The position numbers were made by a program, and so were the translations under genes. From assembly GCA_043778255.1 (NCBI GenBank), contig JAYWGN010000009.1, positions 1 through 47,241 of the forward strand: a stretch of 47,241 nucleotides of DNA. Reading direction: 5' to 3'. Positions 1 through 8,824 of this stretch are shown piece after piece (positions within the stretch are counted from its first letter, which is position 1; the number at the start of each line of letters is the position of its first letter). The DNA comes from JAYWGN01 sp043778255. GTDB lineage: Bacteria; Bacteroidota; Bacteroidia; Chitinophagales; Chitinophagaceae. The notes below the pieces were generated by a model that saw nothing but the letters and a program-made list of their open reading frames with translations, had not been told where the DNA came from and searched no databases.

Positions 1-1
1 A

Positions 2-250
2 CACCAAGTATATTTATTTGGTAGTTATGCCCGTGGCGATGCAGACGAAAATAGTGATATTGATTTAATGGTTGATTTGGATTATTCTAAAAATATTGGG
101 TTTTCAATATTTGGTTGGAATGAAGATTTGGAGGCACTAGTATTAAAAAAAGTAGATGTAATACATAATGCAAAATCACCAAAAGAAGTAAGCAATTGGG
201 CATTTATAAAGAGGATTCATAATGAAATGGTAAGTATTTATGAAAAATAA
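2..250 (+). CDS. MNT-type nucleotidyltransferase (MntA-like antitoxin), 5' end outside window
   Basis: The reading frame is open from base 2, so the N-terminus lies upstream of the window. The visible 82 residues start with the minimal nucleotidyltransferase signature GSYARG, followed by SDIDLMVD. The G-S pair and the D-x-D metal ligands are intact. In the HepT/MntA family this enzyme AMPylates the HEPN partner on a tyrosine and so neutralises it. The stop codon (248-250) overlaps the ATG of the next frame at 240, the usual coupled arrangement. The family call is firm; the antitoxin role is inferred from the family and the neighbour. Confidence 0.85.
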   Translation, partial: HQVYLFGSYARGDADENSDIDLMVDLDYSKNIGFSIFGWNEDLEALVLKKVDVIHNAKSPKEVSNWAFIKRIHNEMVSIYEK

Positions 251-590
251 AAGATAGTTTGACGTAGAAAGATTAGAACATATTTTGAAGTCTATTAATT
301 TTATATTAAACAATTGTAGGGGCATTGACTTTGATTATTTTTTGGACCAAGAGTTTTTAAAAAGAGCTGTAGTAAAAGAATTAGAAATTATTGGCGAAGC
401 TTCAAATTATTTATCAGATGAACTTCGAGCAAAATATGATACTATAGAATGGCGCAAAATTGTTGGTTTAAGAAATAGGTTAATACATGAGTATTATGAT
501 ATTAATTACCCTGTAGTATGGGCAGTTATTAACACAGAGTTACCTAAATTAAAACAAGAAATAGAAAAAATAATAAGTGAATTAAAGTAG
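240..590 (+). pseudogene. HEPN-domain protein (HepT/DUF86-like) with in-frame amber codon near its N-terminus
   Basis: An ATG at 240 overlaps the MNT stop. The frame reads M-K-N-K-R, then TAG (255-257), then continues open as F-D-V-E-R-L-E-H to 590, giving 116 codons, a normal HepT length. The C-terminal half holds the HEPN motif RNRLIHEY (R78, H83, Y85, counting from the ATG), which is the catalytic R-x4-H-x-Y RNase motif; the tyrosine is the known AMPylation target in HepT. TAG at codon 6 is one base from CAG (Gln) or AAG (Lys). Translation could only restart at non-ATG codons such as TTG 285, which would lose about 15 residues. I call it a nonsense-mutated toxin; a sequencing error is the alternative. 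Confidence 0.75.
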
Positions 591-631
591 ATAATCAATT
601 GCATAGTTAAAAATAGCAAGCAATACCCAAT

Positions 632-1177
632 ATGACACCATTAACTAACCGAGCAGCAACTGTAAATCGTAAGCCACTTACGTTTATGGAAAACTTATAC
701 TTACCCTCTATACTTAAAGGTATGGCTATTACCTTTATGCACATATTTAAAAAAAAACCTACCATTAATTACCCCGAAGTAAAACGACCCTTCAGTGAAG
801 TATTTAGAGGCTTACATGTACTCAATCGTGATGCCGAAGGGCGAGAAAATTGTACAGCCTGTGGCTTATGTGCAGTAGCCTGCCCAGCAGAGGCTATTAC
901 TATGGAAGCAGCCGAACGTAAAAAAGGCGAGGAACATTTGTATAGAGAAGAAAAATATGCAGCCAAGTATGAAATAAATATGCTTCGGTGTATATTCTGT
1001 GGCTTATGCGAAGAGGCTTGCCCTAAAGATGCTATATACCTAAGCCAAACACCAGCACCAAGCCATTACAACCGCAAAGGGTTTATATATGGTAAAGATA
1101 ATTTGCTAATACCACATCCTATTAACGATAAAGAAAATTATATAAAAGCCTTAGGCAACTTAGCACCAACTAATTAA
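632..1177 (+). CDS. nuoI: NADH-quinone oxidoreductase subunit I
   Basis: This 181-residue subunit carries the two 4Fe-4S clusters (N6a/N6b) that pass electrons from the peripheral arm of complex I toward the quinone site. Two ferredoxin-type motifs are visible: C74-C77-C80 with C84-P, and C120-C123-C126 with C130-P. Length and spacing are normal for the family. It is the first gene of the visible nuoI-J-x-K-L-M-N run, with 43 bp to nuoJ. The upstream nuo genes are not in the window. Instead, a MNT/HEPN module ends 41 bp before the ATG, so nuoI may be read from an upstream promoter through that module or from its own. Confidence 0.96.
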   Translation: MTPLTNRAATVNRKPLTFMENLYLPSILKGMAITFMHIFKKKPTINYPEVKRPFSEVFRGLHVLNRDAEGRENCTACGLCAVACPAEAITMEAAERKKGEEHLYREEKYAAKYEINMLRCIFCGLCEEACPKDAIYLSQTPAPSHYNRKGFIYGKDNLLIPHPINDKENYIKALGNLAPTN

Positions 1178-1220
1178 ATAACCGCAACAACTTTTTTTTA
1201 CAACAAAAAACAAATACAGT

Positions 1221-1754
1221 ATGGGTTTATTACAAATAATGTTTTGGATATTAAGTGCCATTGCAATTGGTAGTGCATTAATGGTTGTATTTAGCAAAAA
1301 TCCAGTGTATAGTGTACTTTTTTTAATAGTTACCTTCTTTGCCATAAGTGGGCATTATATATTATTAAATGCACAGTTTTTAGCCATAGTTAATATAATA
1401 GTATATGCAGGTGCTATAATGGTATTATTTTTATTTGTAGTAATGCTAATGAACCTCAATACCCAAACCGAACCACAAAAAAACCTTTGGACAAAAGTGG
1501 CAGGTGTACTTAGTGGCGGGGCTTTACTGCTAGTTATAGTATTTGCCACAAAGGATTTGAGTACAGGTGTGGACAGTGCAACAGCACAACCTATTAACCT
1601 TGGTGGTGGCAATATTGGGCTAATTGAAATGTTGGGCAAAAAACTATTTACTGATTATGTAATCCCATTTGAAATAAGTAGTGTACTGTTTTTAAGTGCT
1701 ATGATAGGTGCAGTAATACTAAGCAAAAAAGAAACTACATTACAAAACACCTAA
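1221..1754 (+). CDS. nuoJ: NADH-quinone oxidoreductase subunit J
   Basis: This 177-residue membrane subunit of the proton-pumping arm shows about five hydrophobic helices. Examples are the N-terminal segment ending in GSALMVVFSKNPVYS, and the segment around residues 55-75 with the conserved NIIVYAGAIMVLFLFVVML stretch, which is the NuoJ signature with its pi-bulge helix. The C-terminus is the usual short polar tail after VGL-type helix 5. It follows nuoI by 43 bp and is followed 12 bp later by an unrelated exported protein instead of nuoK. Identification is secure from the family signature and the operon context. Confidence 0.95.
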   Translation: MGLLQIMFWILSAIAIGSALMVVFSKNPVYSVLFLIVTFFAISGHYILLNAQFLAIVNIIVYAGAIMVLFLFVVMLMNLNTQTEPQKNLWTKVAGVLSGGALLLVIVFATKDLSTGVDSATAQPINLGGGNIGLIEMLGKKLFTDYVIPFEISSVLFLSAMIGAVILSKKETTLQNT

Positions 1755-1766
1755 CTTAACCCCTTT

Positions 1767-2348
1767 ATGAAAAAAACATTTTGCATAGCCTTACTAATTG
1801 TAGTCATTACAAATGCCGATGCTCAAATAATTGATTGGAAAAAATTTGATTTGAATAATTTAATTGGTAAAGCACTTGTGGTGCAAAAAGGGTTTGCACC
1901 AAAGTTTAAATTAGGTAATATTGATGTTGCCAAAATTGCAAACGTTACCAAAATTATAAACTTAAAAAATATAAGTACCGCCACCAAACTCTTTAATACA
2001 TTTAAAAACGGAAGAGCATTATACCGCATTGGAAGTATAACAGGTGCAGTAGCAAGTGCTTATGGAGTTATTAAAAACTCAGCCGAAAGTAATAAAGAAG
2101 CTACAAATACTGCTTTGTTACAAGCTAAAGCCGCTGCTATAAAAAAAGCCCAAAACCTAGCAATTGCAGGAGGTAGCACAATTGCACTAGGGCTTATTGT
2201 AAAGTTTATAACCAAAGCAGCAGCACACAAAGCAGCCGATGCTTTTAACGGTGCAATTCGCAAAAAAATAACTGATATACTATCCTTTGACGCCCCAACT
2301 ATAAGCCCATACACTACGGCAGGGTTGGCCTTAAAAATAAAATTATAA
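1767..2348 (+). CDS. Exported protein of unknown function embedded between nuoJ and nuoK
   Basis: This 193-residue protein is not recognised. It begins with a clear signal peptide (MKKTFCIALLIVV, cleavage probably after ADA-Q at about residue 19). The mature part is basic and rich in Ala, Lys, Ile and Asn. It includes a glycine-flanked hydrophobic stretch at about residues 133-152 (AIAGGSTIALGLIVKFI) and Ala/Lys-rich helices on both sides. There is no Cys, no metal motif and no lipobox. Spacing is 12 bp from nuoJ and 4 bp to nuoK, so it is almost certainly cotranscribed with complex I. Whether it is an accessory or assembly factor or a passenger gene cannot be told from sequence. Confidence 0.8.
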   Translation: MKKTFCIALLIVVITNADAQIIDWKKFDLNNLIGKALVVQKGFAPKFKLGNIDVAKIANVTKIINLKNISTATKLFNTFKNGRALYRIGSITGAVASAYGVIKNSAESNKEATNTALLQAKAAAIKKAQNLAIAGGSTIALGLIVKFITKAAAHKAADAFNGAIRKKITDILSFDAPTISPYTTAGLALKIKL

Positions 2349-2352
2349 CCCT

Positions 2353-2697
2353 ATGCAAATTACTGTTGATTATTATATAGCCTTAGCTTTAGTACTTTTT
2401 TGTATTGGCGTAGCAGGTGTACTCACAAGGCGAAACGCCATCATAGTATTTATGTGTGTGGAGCTAATGCTCAATGCAGTTAACTTACTGTTAGTTGCTT
2501 TCAGCAAAATGCATTTTGCCAAAAATGCACTTACACAAAACAATGTACTCACATCGGGCATTGATGCCCAAATATTTGTGTTTTTTATAATGGTAGTAGC
2601 CGCTGCCGAAGTAAGTGTAGGCCTAGCAATTATAGTAATGATGTATAGAAATATACATAGTGTTGATATTAATTTTTTAAACCGATTAAAAAACTAA
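2353..2697 (+). CDS. nuoK: NADH-quinone oxidoreductase subunit K
   Basis: This is a 114-residue, three-helix proton-arm subunit of complex I. The helix-2 motif MCVELMLNAVNLLLVAF contains the conserved glutamate (VELMLN) needed for proton translocation. Helix 3 holds a second acidic residue in VVAAAEVSVGLAIIV. The protein is slightly longer than the usual ~100 residues because of an inserted loop (about residues 57-72, around NALTQNNVLTSG) and a short C-terminal tail. It lies 4 bp after the exported unknown protein and 34 bp before nuoL, within the same operon. Confidence 0.95.
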   Translation: MQITVDYYIALALVLFCIGVAGVLTRRNAIIVFMCVELMLNAVNLLLVAFSKMHFAKNALTQNNVLTSGIDAQIFVFFIMVVAAAEVSVGLAIIVMMYRNIHSVDINFLNRLKN

Positions 2698-2731
2698 CTT
2701 GCCACCATAGCAAGTATAGTACTGTTTACTT

Positions 2732-4636
2732 ATGAATAATTTATTGGCATATATTCCTTTGTTTCCGTTAGTAGGTTTTTTACTCAACGGCTTACTGCGT
2801 AACAAACTAAGCAAACCAATGGTAAGCCTTATTGCCTGTGGTGCTTTACTAGCTTCATTTGTATGTAGTATTGTTGTATTTACTCAAGTTAGTAATAATG
2901 GTGCTTCGGTTATTCAATTATTCAATTTTATTCATGTAGGCACATTACATATTCCTTTTGCCTTTCAGGCAGATGCATTGTCAGCCATATTTTTACTTAT
3001 CATTACAGGTATTGGTTTTTTAATACACGTATATAGTACTAACTATATGCACACCGAAACAGCTCCACATTTTGCACGGTATTTTTCCTACCTCAATTTA
3101 TTTGTGTTTAGTATGCTATTGTTGGTATTGGGTGCTAACTATATTATTATGTTTATAGGGTGGGAAGGTGTAGGGCTTTGTTCCTATCTATTAATTGGGT
3201 ATTGGTACGGCAAAACTGAGTATAACAATGCCGCCAAAAAAGCATTTATAATGAACCGTATAGGCGACCTTGCTTTTTTATTTGCCATATTTTGGATAAT
3301 TGCCAAAACAGGTACCGCCACTTATGGCCTTACAGGAGCCAACCCCACAGCTGGTGTGCTCACTACACTCACTAGCAAACTTACCACTACCGATATTAGT
3401 TGGATAACCCTTTTACTATTTATAGGGGCCACAGGCAAAAGTGCTCAAATACCATTATACACTTGGCTACCCGATGCCATGGCTGGCCCCACTCCAGTAT
3501 CGGCACTTATACATGCTGCTACCATGGTTACTGCAGGTATATATATGATAGTACGTACCAATGTACTGTATCAATTAGCACCATATACCAACCAAATAAT
3601 TACAGTAATTGGGTTAGCTACAGCTTTACTAGCCGCTAGTATTGCTATAAAGCAAAATGATATTAAAAAAGTATTGGCCTACTCCACGGTAAGCCAATTG
3701 GGCTTTATGTTTATAGCCTTAGGCACAGGTGCATACACTGCTGCAGTATTTCATGTAATGACACATGCCTTTTTTAAAGCCCTACTATTTTTGGGTAGTG
3801 GTAGCGTAATACATACTATGGGTGGCGAGCAGGATATTACTAAAATGGGTGGCTTAAGTAAACCTATGAAAATAACTTATGCTACATTTTTTATTGGGTG
3901 TTTGGCTATAGCTGGCATACCTCCACTTAGCGGGTTTTTTAGTAAAGATGCTATACTGTTAAGTGCATTTGCCCATAATAAAATAGTATATATATTAGCC
4001 TTGTTTGCAGCTTTGCTTACGGCATATTATATGTTTAGGTTATTGGTACTTACCTTCCATGGCAAGTTTAGAGGTACACAACACCAAGCCGACCACCTAC
4101 AAGAAAGCCCAATACAAATTACTGTACCCTTAATAATATTAGCTGTATTAAGTATAGTTGGTGGCTTTGCAGGCATACCCGAAGTATTTGCAAAAGGGTA
4201 CAATTATATAGGCACATTTTTGCAACCTATAGTTAGTGAAGTACAGCACGAAGTAAGCCACAGCACCGAGTATGGGCTTATGGCAATATCTACAATATTA
4301 GTTATTGTGGCTATAGCATTTGCATTTTACCGTAATAAAAATTATACACCTAGCACCAATAGTGGCTTAGGAAAAGTGTTAGAGCATAAATGGTATGTTG
4401 ATGAATTGTACCATACTACAATTGTAAAACCCATTGAAAAAACTGGTGAATTTTTAAAAAATATAATTGAAAAATTAGGTATTGATGGTGCTGTAAATGG
4501 CGTTGGCAAAGCCATACAAGCAGGAGGCAGACAATTAAGGTTACTCCAAAATGGGCAAGTAGGGTTTTATATATTGCTAATGGTGCTAGGGTTAATATGG
4601 TGTGTGTTGTTGGGTATTTATAAGTTTGTGTTTTAA
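2732..4636 (+). CDS. nuoL: NADH-quinone oxidoreductase subunit L
   Basis: The largest antiporter-like subunit of complex I, 634 residues with about 16 membrane helices and the C-terminal lateral helix that clamps NuoM and NuoN. Landmarks include FIGWEGVGLCSYLLIGYW, with the conserved glutamate of the first proton half-channel, and the Mrp-type core around LPDAMAGPTPVSALIHAATMV, with the ALIHAATMVTAG signature. The lysine-bearing segment IKQNDIKKVLAYSTVSQLG is also present. Length fits the family. A 177-bp gap containing dispersed repeats separates it from nuoM, the widest spacing in the operon. Confidence 0.97.
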   Translation: MNNLLAYIPLFPLVGFLLNGLLRNKLSKPMVSLIACGALLASFVCSIVVFTQVSNNGASVIQLFNFIHVGTLHIPFAFQADALSAIFLLIITGIGFLIHVYSTNYMHTETAPHFARYFSYLNLFVFSMLLLVLGANYIIMFIGWEGVGLCSYLLIGYWYGKTEYNNAAKKAFIMNRIGDLAFLFAIFWIIAKTGTATYGLTGANPTAGVLTTLTSKLTTTDISWITLLLFIGATGKSAQIPLYTWLPDAMAGPTPVSALIHAATMVTAGIYMIVRTNVLYQLAPYTNQIITVIGLATALLAASIAIKQNDIKKVLAYSTVSQLGFMFIALGTGAYTAAVFHVMTHAFFKALLFLGSGSVIHTMGGEQDITKMGGLSKPMKITYATFFIGCLAIAGIPPLSGFFSKDAILLSAFAHNKIVYILALFAALLTAYYMFRLLVLTFHGKFRGTQHQADHLQESPIQITVPLIILAVLSIVGGFAGIPEVFAKGYNYIGTFLQPIVSEVQHEVSHSTEYGLMAISTILVIVAIAFAFYRNKNYTPSTNSGLGKVLEHKWYVDELYHTTIVKPIEKTGEFLKNIIEKLGIDGAVNGVGKAIQAGGRQLRLLQNGQVGFYILLMVLGLIWCVLLGIYKFVF

Positions 4637-4657
4637 TTAGTTAAAAGCATATTGTGT

Positions 4658-4690
4658 TTTTAGCCTGTACCGTAAATACGGTATGCTAAA
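4658..4690. repeat. Perfect-core inverted repeat in the nuoL-nuoM gap
   Basis: TTTAGC (about 4659-4664) pairs with GCTAAA (4685-4690). Inside it, TACCGTA pairs with TACGGTA around a minimal loop. The same TACCGT-n3-ACGGTA core recurs twice at about 11528-11585. The hairpin has no T tract, so it does not resemble an intrinsic terminator. It looks like a dispersed palindromic repeat that could also act as an RNA processing or stability element inside the nuo transcript. Confidence 0.7.
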
Positions 4691-4736
4691 CTAAATTAGA
4701 AATGAAAGAATTAATTTGATAGGTTGGCTAAAAACT

Positions 4737-4773
4737 TTTGCGAAACTTAGCGTAATCTTTGTGAAACTCAGCG
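4737..4773. repeat. Two tandem copies of a dispersed TTTGCGAAACTTAGCG repeat
   Basis: TTTGCGAAACTTAGCG (4737-4752) is followed at a 21-bp period by TTTGTGAAACTCAGCG (4758-4773), with two differences. The TTTGCGAAACTT core appears again twice at 11512-11588, next to the same TACCGT/ACGGTA palindrome. The two elements therefore travel together as one dispersed intergenic family. Confidence 0.7.
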
Positions 4774-4813
4774 ATATAAAAAATTGTAATATAAATTGAA
4801 CATTTAAAAATAT

Positions 4814-6211
4814 ATGATTCCTGTTTTATTAATAGCCATACCACTAGTGGCAGGCATTTTAGGTTTTTTCGTAAAAAAACAAAGTAAAAATATTGCTTGG
4901 TTAGCCTCTATAGCTACACTAAGTGTAATGCTGTATAGTATTGCCTTTACCACTGGCAATACATCTTTTACTTACAATTGGTTACCCAGCCTAGGAGCAC
5001 AATTTAGTGTTGGGTTAAATGGGTTAGGGAATATACTCTGCCTCTTAACAGCCTTTGCATTCCCTATTATATTTGTAGGTACAAGTGAAAGAAAGTATAA
5101 CAACGAGGCTAGTTTTTTTGCATTAATGATGTTGAGCCAAGCAGGGCTTATGGGTGTATTTGTTGCAATGGACGGGTTGTTATTTTATTTCTTTTGGGAG
5201 TTAGCACTCATCCCAGTTTATTTTTTATGTAGTATGTGGGGAGGCCAAAAACGAATTGCAGCAACCTTTAAGTTTTTTATATACACATTTGTAGGTTCAT
5301 TATTTATGCTAATTGCATTAATATATTTAAGTACCAAAACGGAGGGAGGCTCTTATGCACTAACCGATTTGTATAATTTGAACTTATCACTAAAGGAGCA
5401 AAATTGGATATTCGTATTATTGTTTGTTGCGTTTGCTATTAAAATGCCCATATTTCCCTTACATACTTGGCAGCCACAAGCTTACAACCAAGCCCCCACT
5501 ACAGTTACAGCCGTGCTAAGTGGCGTAATGGTTAAAATGGGGTTGCTAGGTGTACTCCGTTGGTTGCTACCCATAGTACCCAATGCTGCACATGCTGCAG
5601 CCAATGCAGTTATGGTATTTAGTATTATTGGTATATTATATGCATCGTTAATTGCCATTCGGCAAAATAATATAAAGCGGCTAATAGCCTACTCCTCCAT
5701 AGCACATATAGGGCTTATGTGTGCCACACTATTTACATTTAACCAACAAGGTACACAAGGTGTAATTATACAATTATTTAGCCATGGTGTTAATATTATT
5801 GGCCTATGGATTTGTGTTGATATTATAGAACGTAAAACAGGTATAAAAAAATTAGACGAATTAGGTGGCCTTGCAAAAGTAGCACCAAGTATGGCCATAT
5901 TTTTTGTAATTATTGCATTAGCAAATATAGCCTTACCACTTACCAATGCATTTGTAGGTGAGTTCCTTATGTTTAATGCCTTGTTCCAATACAATGTATG
6001 GGCAGCAGTATTTGCAGGTATTGGTATTATACTGGCAGCAGTATATACATTGGGTATGGTGCAAAAAGTATTGTATGGTAGTACCAATGCTGCTACCCAA
6101 AATGTAACCGATATTAGCATTAATGAAAAAGGAGCATTGGCAATAATTGTACTGTTTATATTATTAGTAGGCATTTATAGTACACCAATGTTTAACATAA
6201 TTAATAAATAA
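4814..6211 (+). CDS. nuoM: NADH-quinone oxidoreductase subunit M
   Basis: An antiporter-like proton-pumping subunit of 465 residues, a little short compared with the ~500 of well-studied homologues, with about 13-14 membrane helices. FFWELALIPVYFLCSMWGG carries the conserved helix-5 glutamate. The Mrp core includes MPIFPLHTWQPQAYNQAPT followed by VTAVLSGVMVKMG, and RQNNIKRLIAYSSIAHIG supplies the lysine of the next half-channel. It follows nuoL after the repeat-bearing gap and precedes nuoN by 74 bp. There is no sign of damage. Confidence 0.96.
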   Translation: MIPVLLIAIPLVAGILGFFVKKQSKNIAWLASIATLSVMLYSIAFTTGNTSFTYNWLPSLGAQFSVGLNGLGNILCLLTAFAFPIIFVGTSERKYNNEASFFALMMLSQAGLMGVFVAMDGLLFYFFWELALIPVYFLCSMWGGQKRIAATFKFFIYTFVGSLFMLIALIYLSTKTEGGSYALTDLYNLNLSLKEQNWIFVLLFVAFAIKMPIFPLHTWQPQAYNQAPTTVTAVLSGVMVKMGLLGVLRWLLPIVPNAAHAAANAVMVFSIIGILYASLIAIRQNNIKRLIAYSSIAHIGLMCATLFTFNQQGTQGVIIQLFSHGVNIIGLWICVDIIERKTGIKKLDELGGLAKVAPSMAIFFVIIALANIALPLTNAFVGEFLMFNALFQYNVWAAVFAGIGIILAAVYTLGMVQKVLYGSTNAATQNVTDISINEKGALAIIVLFILLVGIYSTPMFNIINK

Positions 6212-6285
6212 ATGTACCTGCCAAGGCTTATTTATTGGCTATAAATAGTAAAAAAATTAGAGGAAATAAATATAAAAATTAACAG

Positions 6286-7689
6286 ATGAATGTAATTATA
6301 ATTTCGGCTTTATTTGGGGTGTTAATGATGTTCAGCAGTGTGTTCTACACCAAAGCCAAAAGCTACTTACCTATTGCATTATTAGGCTTTGTAGCATTAT
6401 TAGTAGTAGCCATACTCGATTTTAATACTATTGATTTATTTAAAGTACAAGCCGATACTATGCTACGGTTCAGCAGGTTTTCGTACCTATTTAATATACT
6501 TATTACAGGCTGTGCCATTATGTATTTATTACTTAGCGGTGCCGATGTTGAAAAGGTTGGCAGCAGCCGAGCCGAATATTTTGCTTTATTATTTTTTATA
6601 TTTTGTGGTATATATATAGTGGCAAGTTTTAGTAATTTATTAATGTTATTTATAGGTATAGAGATTATAAGTATTCCACTATACATATTAGCCAGCAGCG
6701 ATAAGCGTAACCTCAAAAGCAACGAAGCAGGGCTTAAATATTTTTTGATGGGTGCATTTAGTACAGGTATTATGTTGTTAGGTATTGCATTTTTGTATGG
6801 CAGCCTAGGCTCATTTAACATTAATGAAGTACAAGTAGCAGTAGAAACCCGTACTGCTGCCAATGGTATAGCTTATGCATTACCAAAGGCATGGACGGTA
6901 GTTGGTATGATGCTCCTATTTGCTAGTATGGCATTTAAAGTATCGGTAGCTCCCTTCCACTTTTGGACCCCCGATGTGTACGACGGTTCACCCACCGTAT
7001 TTACCTCGTTTATGGCTACTATTGTAAAGGCTTCGGTGTTTATTGCATTTATAAGTTTGTTTCACACTATGTTTGGTGTGTTGCAATACAAGTGGTTACA
7101 GTTTGCAAGTATTGCAACGGCACTCACCTTAATTATAGGCAATATAACGGCAGTATTTCAGCAAAGTGTAAAGCGAATGTTAGCTTACTCAAGTATAGCC
7201 CAAGCAGGGTTTATGATGTTTGCTGTAATGGTACTTGGCGAAAAAGCTTACCATGGTATGTTGCTTTATACGGTAAGTTATTGCTTAGCTACAGTAGGTA
7301 TATTTGCTGTATTGTTAAGGTTAAAAGATTATACTTTCGATGGCTTTAATGGCTTAGCAAAAACTCAACCAGTACTAGCAGGTACGGTTACTATATTTTT
7401 ATTATCATTAGCAGGTATTCCACTTACGGCTGGTTTTTTTGCAAAGTATTATATGTTATCGGCAGCTATTACAGGGGGTATATATATGTGGTTAATTATA
7501 CTAGCTATATTATGTGCTGCAGTAAGTGTATATTATTACTTTAGGGTTATACAAGCTATGTATTTTAAAGAGGGCACACCCCAAGTAGAAGACTCAAATA
7601 CATCATTTAAGTTTACCTTAATAGTAACTGCATTATTAGTATTACTTATTGGTATTATGCCCAGTGTAATTACTAGTTGGTTGGAGTAA
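6286..7689 (+). CDS. nuoN: NADH-quinone oxidoreductase subunit N
   Basis: This 467-residue antiporter-like subunit sits next to NuoK in the membrane arm. Recognisable parts are LLMLFIGIEIISIPLYILA (helix-5 glutamate) and the Mrp core VAPFHFWTPDVYDGSPT, typical of NuoN. They are followed by FMATIVKASVFIAF and QQSVKRMLAYSSIAQAGFM. It is the last nuo gene. Its final 17 bp overlap the 3' end of the convergent mnmH gene (7673-7689), so no intrinsic terminator fits between them and read-through antisense to mnmH is expected. Confidence 0.96.
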   Translation: MNVIIISALFGVLMMFSSVFYTKAKSYLPIALLGFVALLVVAILDFNTIDLFKVQADTMLRFSRFSYLFNILITGCAIMYLLLSGADVEKVGSSRAEYFALLFFIFCGIYIVASFSNLLMLFIGIEIISIPLYILASSDKRNLKSNEAGLKYFLMGAFSTGIMLLGIAFLYGSLGSFNINEVQVAVETRTAANGIAYALPKAWTVVGMMLLFASMAFKVSVAPFHFWTPDVYDGSPTVFTSFMATIVKASVFIAFISLFHTMFGVLQYKWLQFASIATALTLIIGNITAVFQQSVKRMLAYSSIAQAGFMMFAVMVLGEKAYHGMLLYTVSYCLATVGIFAVLLRLKDYTFDGFNGLAKTQPVLAGTVTIFLLSLAGIPLTAGFFAKYYMLSAAITGGIYMWLIILAILCAAVSVYYYFRVIQAMYFKEGTPQVEDSNTSFKFTLIVTALLVLLIGIMPSVITSWLE

Positions 7690-8761
7690 TGGTAGCAGCA
7701 CTACCAATACTTATAAATTCAGCTTCAGTTAACTTTATAATATCACTTGGTGGTGTATTTCTACCCAATAAGCCTTTGTGGTAGTACTTATCGTAGTAAT
7801 GTAATAGTATGCCAAAGCAGCTTTGGAGGTCGTTGTTTTCTAGGTGCAGTAGTGCATTTTTAGTTTCTAAGCCACCCAATCTTTTGCTTATTTTTACTAT
7901 ACTTTCCTGTAAGGCTATAGTTGGCAGTGTGCCATAATCAACCATTATATTTTTAAGCCTTTCGGCAAAATTTTTTTCTACAAAGTAAACCTTAGCCCTT
8001 CGCATTTGGTTGTATATATTATTAGGCAACATACATGTACCAATTCTTCTACTTTCATCTTCCAATAATATATTGGTGGAGGTATTATTACTATTGGTGT
8101 GGTAAAATGCCTTTGCTAGTTTGTTTTCAAACATTTCTTGTGTGGGCTGTACGGGCATACCTATATGCCCAAATGCCGAACCACGGTGGTTGGCTAATGC
8201 CTCCAAATCAATTACTGTAAACGCTTTGTAGGGTTGTTGCAATAGGTGGGTTTTGCCTGTACCTGTATAGCCACCTAGTATGGTTAGTGTATAGTCTTTT
8301 TCAAATTGTGCTAATACCCAATTGCGGTAAGCCTTGTAGCCACCTACCAATACGGCAACCTTGTACCCATACAAACCAAGCAACCAAGCCATAGCAGCAC
8401 TACGCATACCGCCCCTTGCACAATGTAGGTATAGGGTTACAGTATCGGTGCTTTCGGTGGTACTAGTACCGTTATTATTATTAAGGAATTCAGTTTTTTT
8501 TGCCTCAATAATTTGTTCTACTTCTTCTACTATTTTTCGCATTTTTACACCATAGTAATCAAGCCCAATTTTAATGGCTGCTTGTTTGCCTTGTTGCTTA
8601 TATTTAGTACCTACTGCAGCCCTTTCATCGTTAGTAAATAAAGGTACGTTTACAGCATCTACAATATAAGCCTGTAAGTATTCAATAGGGCTACGTACAT
8701 CTATTATAATGCTTTGCGGTGGTAGGTTTACAAAGTTGTGTATATGTATTGGAGTAGTCAT
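7673..8761 (-). CDS. mnmH: tRNA 2-selenouridine synthase
   Basis: MnmH (SelU/YbbB) replaces the sulfur of 2-thiouridine at tRNA wobble position 34 with selenium, using selenophosphate, via a geranylated intermediate. This 362-residue protein has the two expected parts. An N-terminal rhodanese domain (about residues 5-150) contains IDVRSPIEY and the catalytic Cys114 in HCARGGMRSAA. A P-loop domain has GYTGTGKT at residues 164-171. Length matches the family. selD is not in this window. The 3' end overlaps nuoN tail to tail by 17 bp. The minus-strand neighbours downstream of 8825 are read in the same direction with a 63-bp gap. Confidence 0.93.
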   Translation of the reverse strand: MTTPIHIHNFVNLPPQSIIIDVRSPIEYLQAYIVDAVNVPLFTNDERAAVGTKYKQQGKQAAIKIGLDYYGVKMRKIVEEVEQIIEAKKTEFLNNNNGTSTTESTDTVTLYLHCARGGMRSAAMAWLLGLYGYKVAVLVGGYKAYRNWVLAQFEKDYTLTILGGYTGTGKTHLLQQPYKAFTVIDLEALANHRGSAFGHIGMPVQPTQEMFENKLAKAFYHTNSNNTSTNILLEDESRRIGTCMLPNNIYNQMRRAKVYFVEKNFAERLKNIMVDYGTLPTIALQESIVKISKRLGGLETKNALLHLENNDLQSCFGILLHYYDKYYHKGLLGRNTPPSDIIKLTEAEFISIGSAATITPTN

Positions 8762-8824
8762 TTACTTTGGTAAATGTAGTAAAGTTAACCAAACTTACAA
8801 GTATAAAATTATGTAGTATTAATT

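Noticed and set aside
1..590. The MNT/HEPN pair as a new defence system
   Set aside because: Both parts match the described HepT/MntA type, and the HEPN gene carries a nonsense codon. It is interesting for its state and position but is not a new system.
5689..6174. Minus-strand frame of about 160 codons inside nuoM
   Set aside because: It is entirely antisense to a certain complex I gene and has no independent support.
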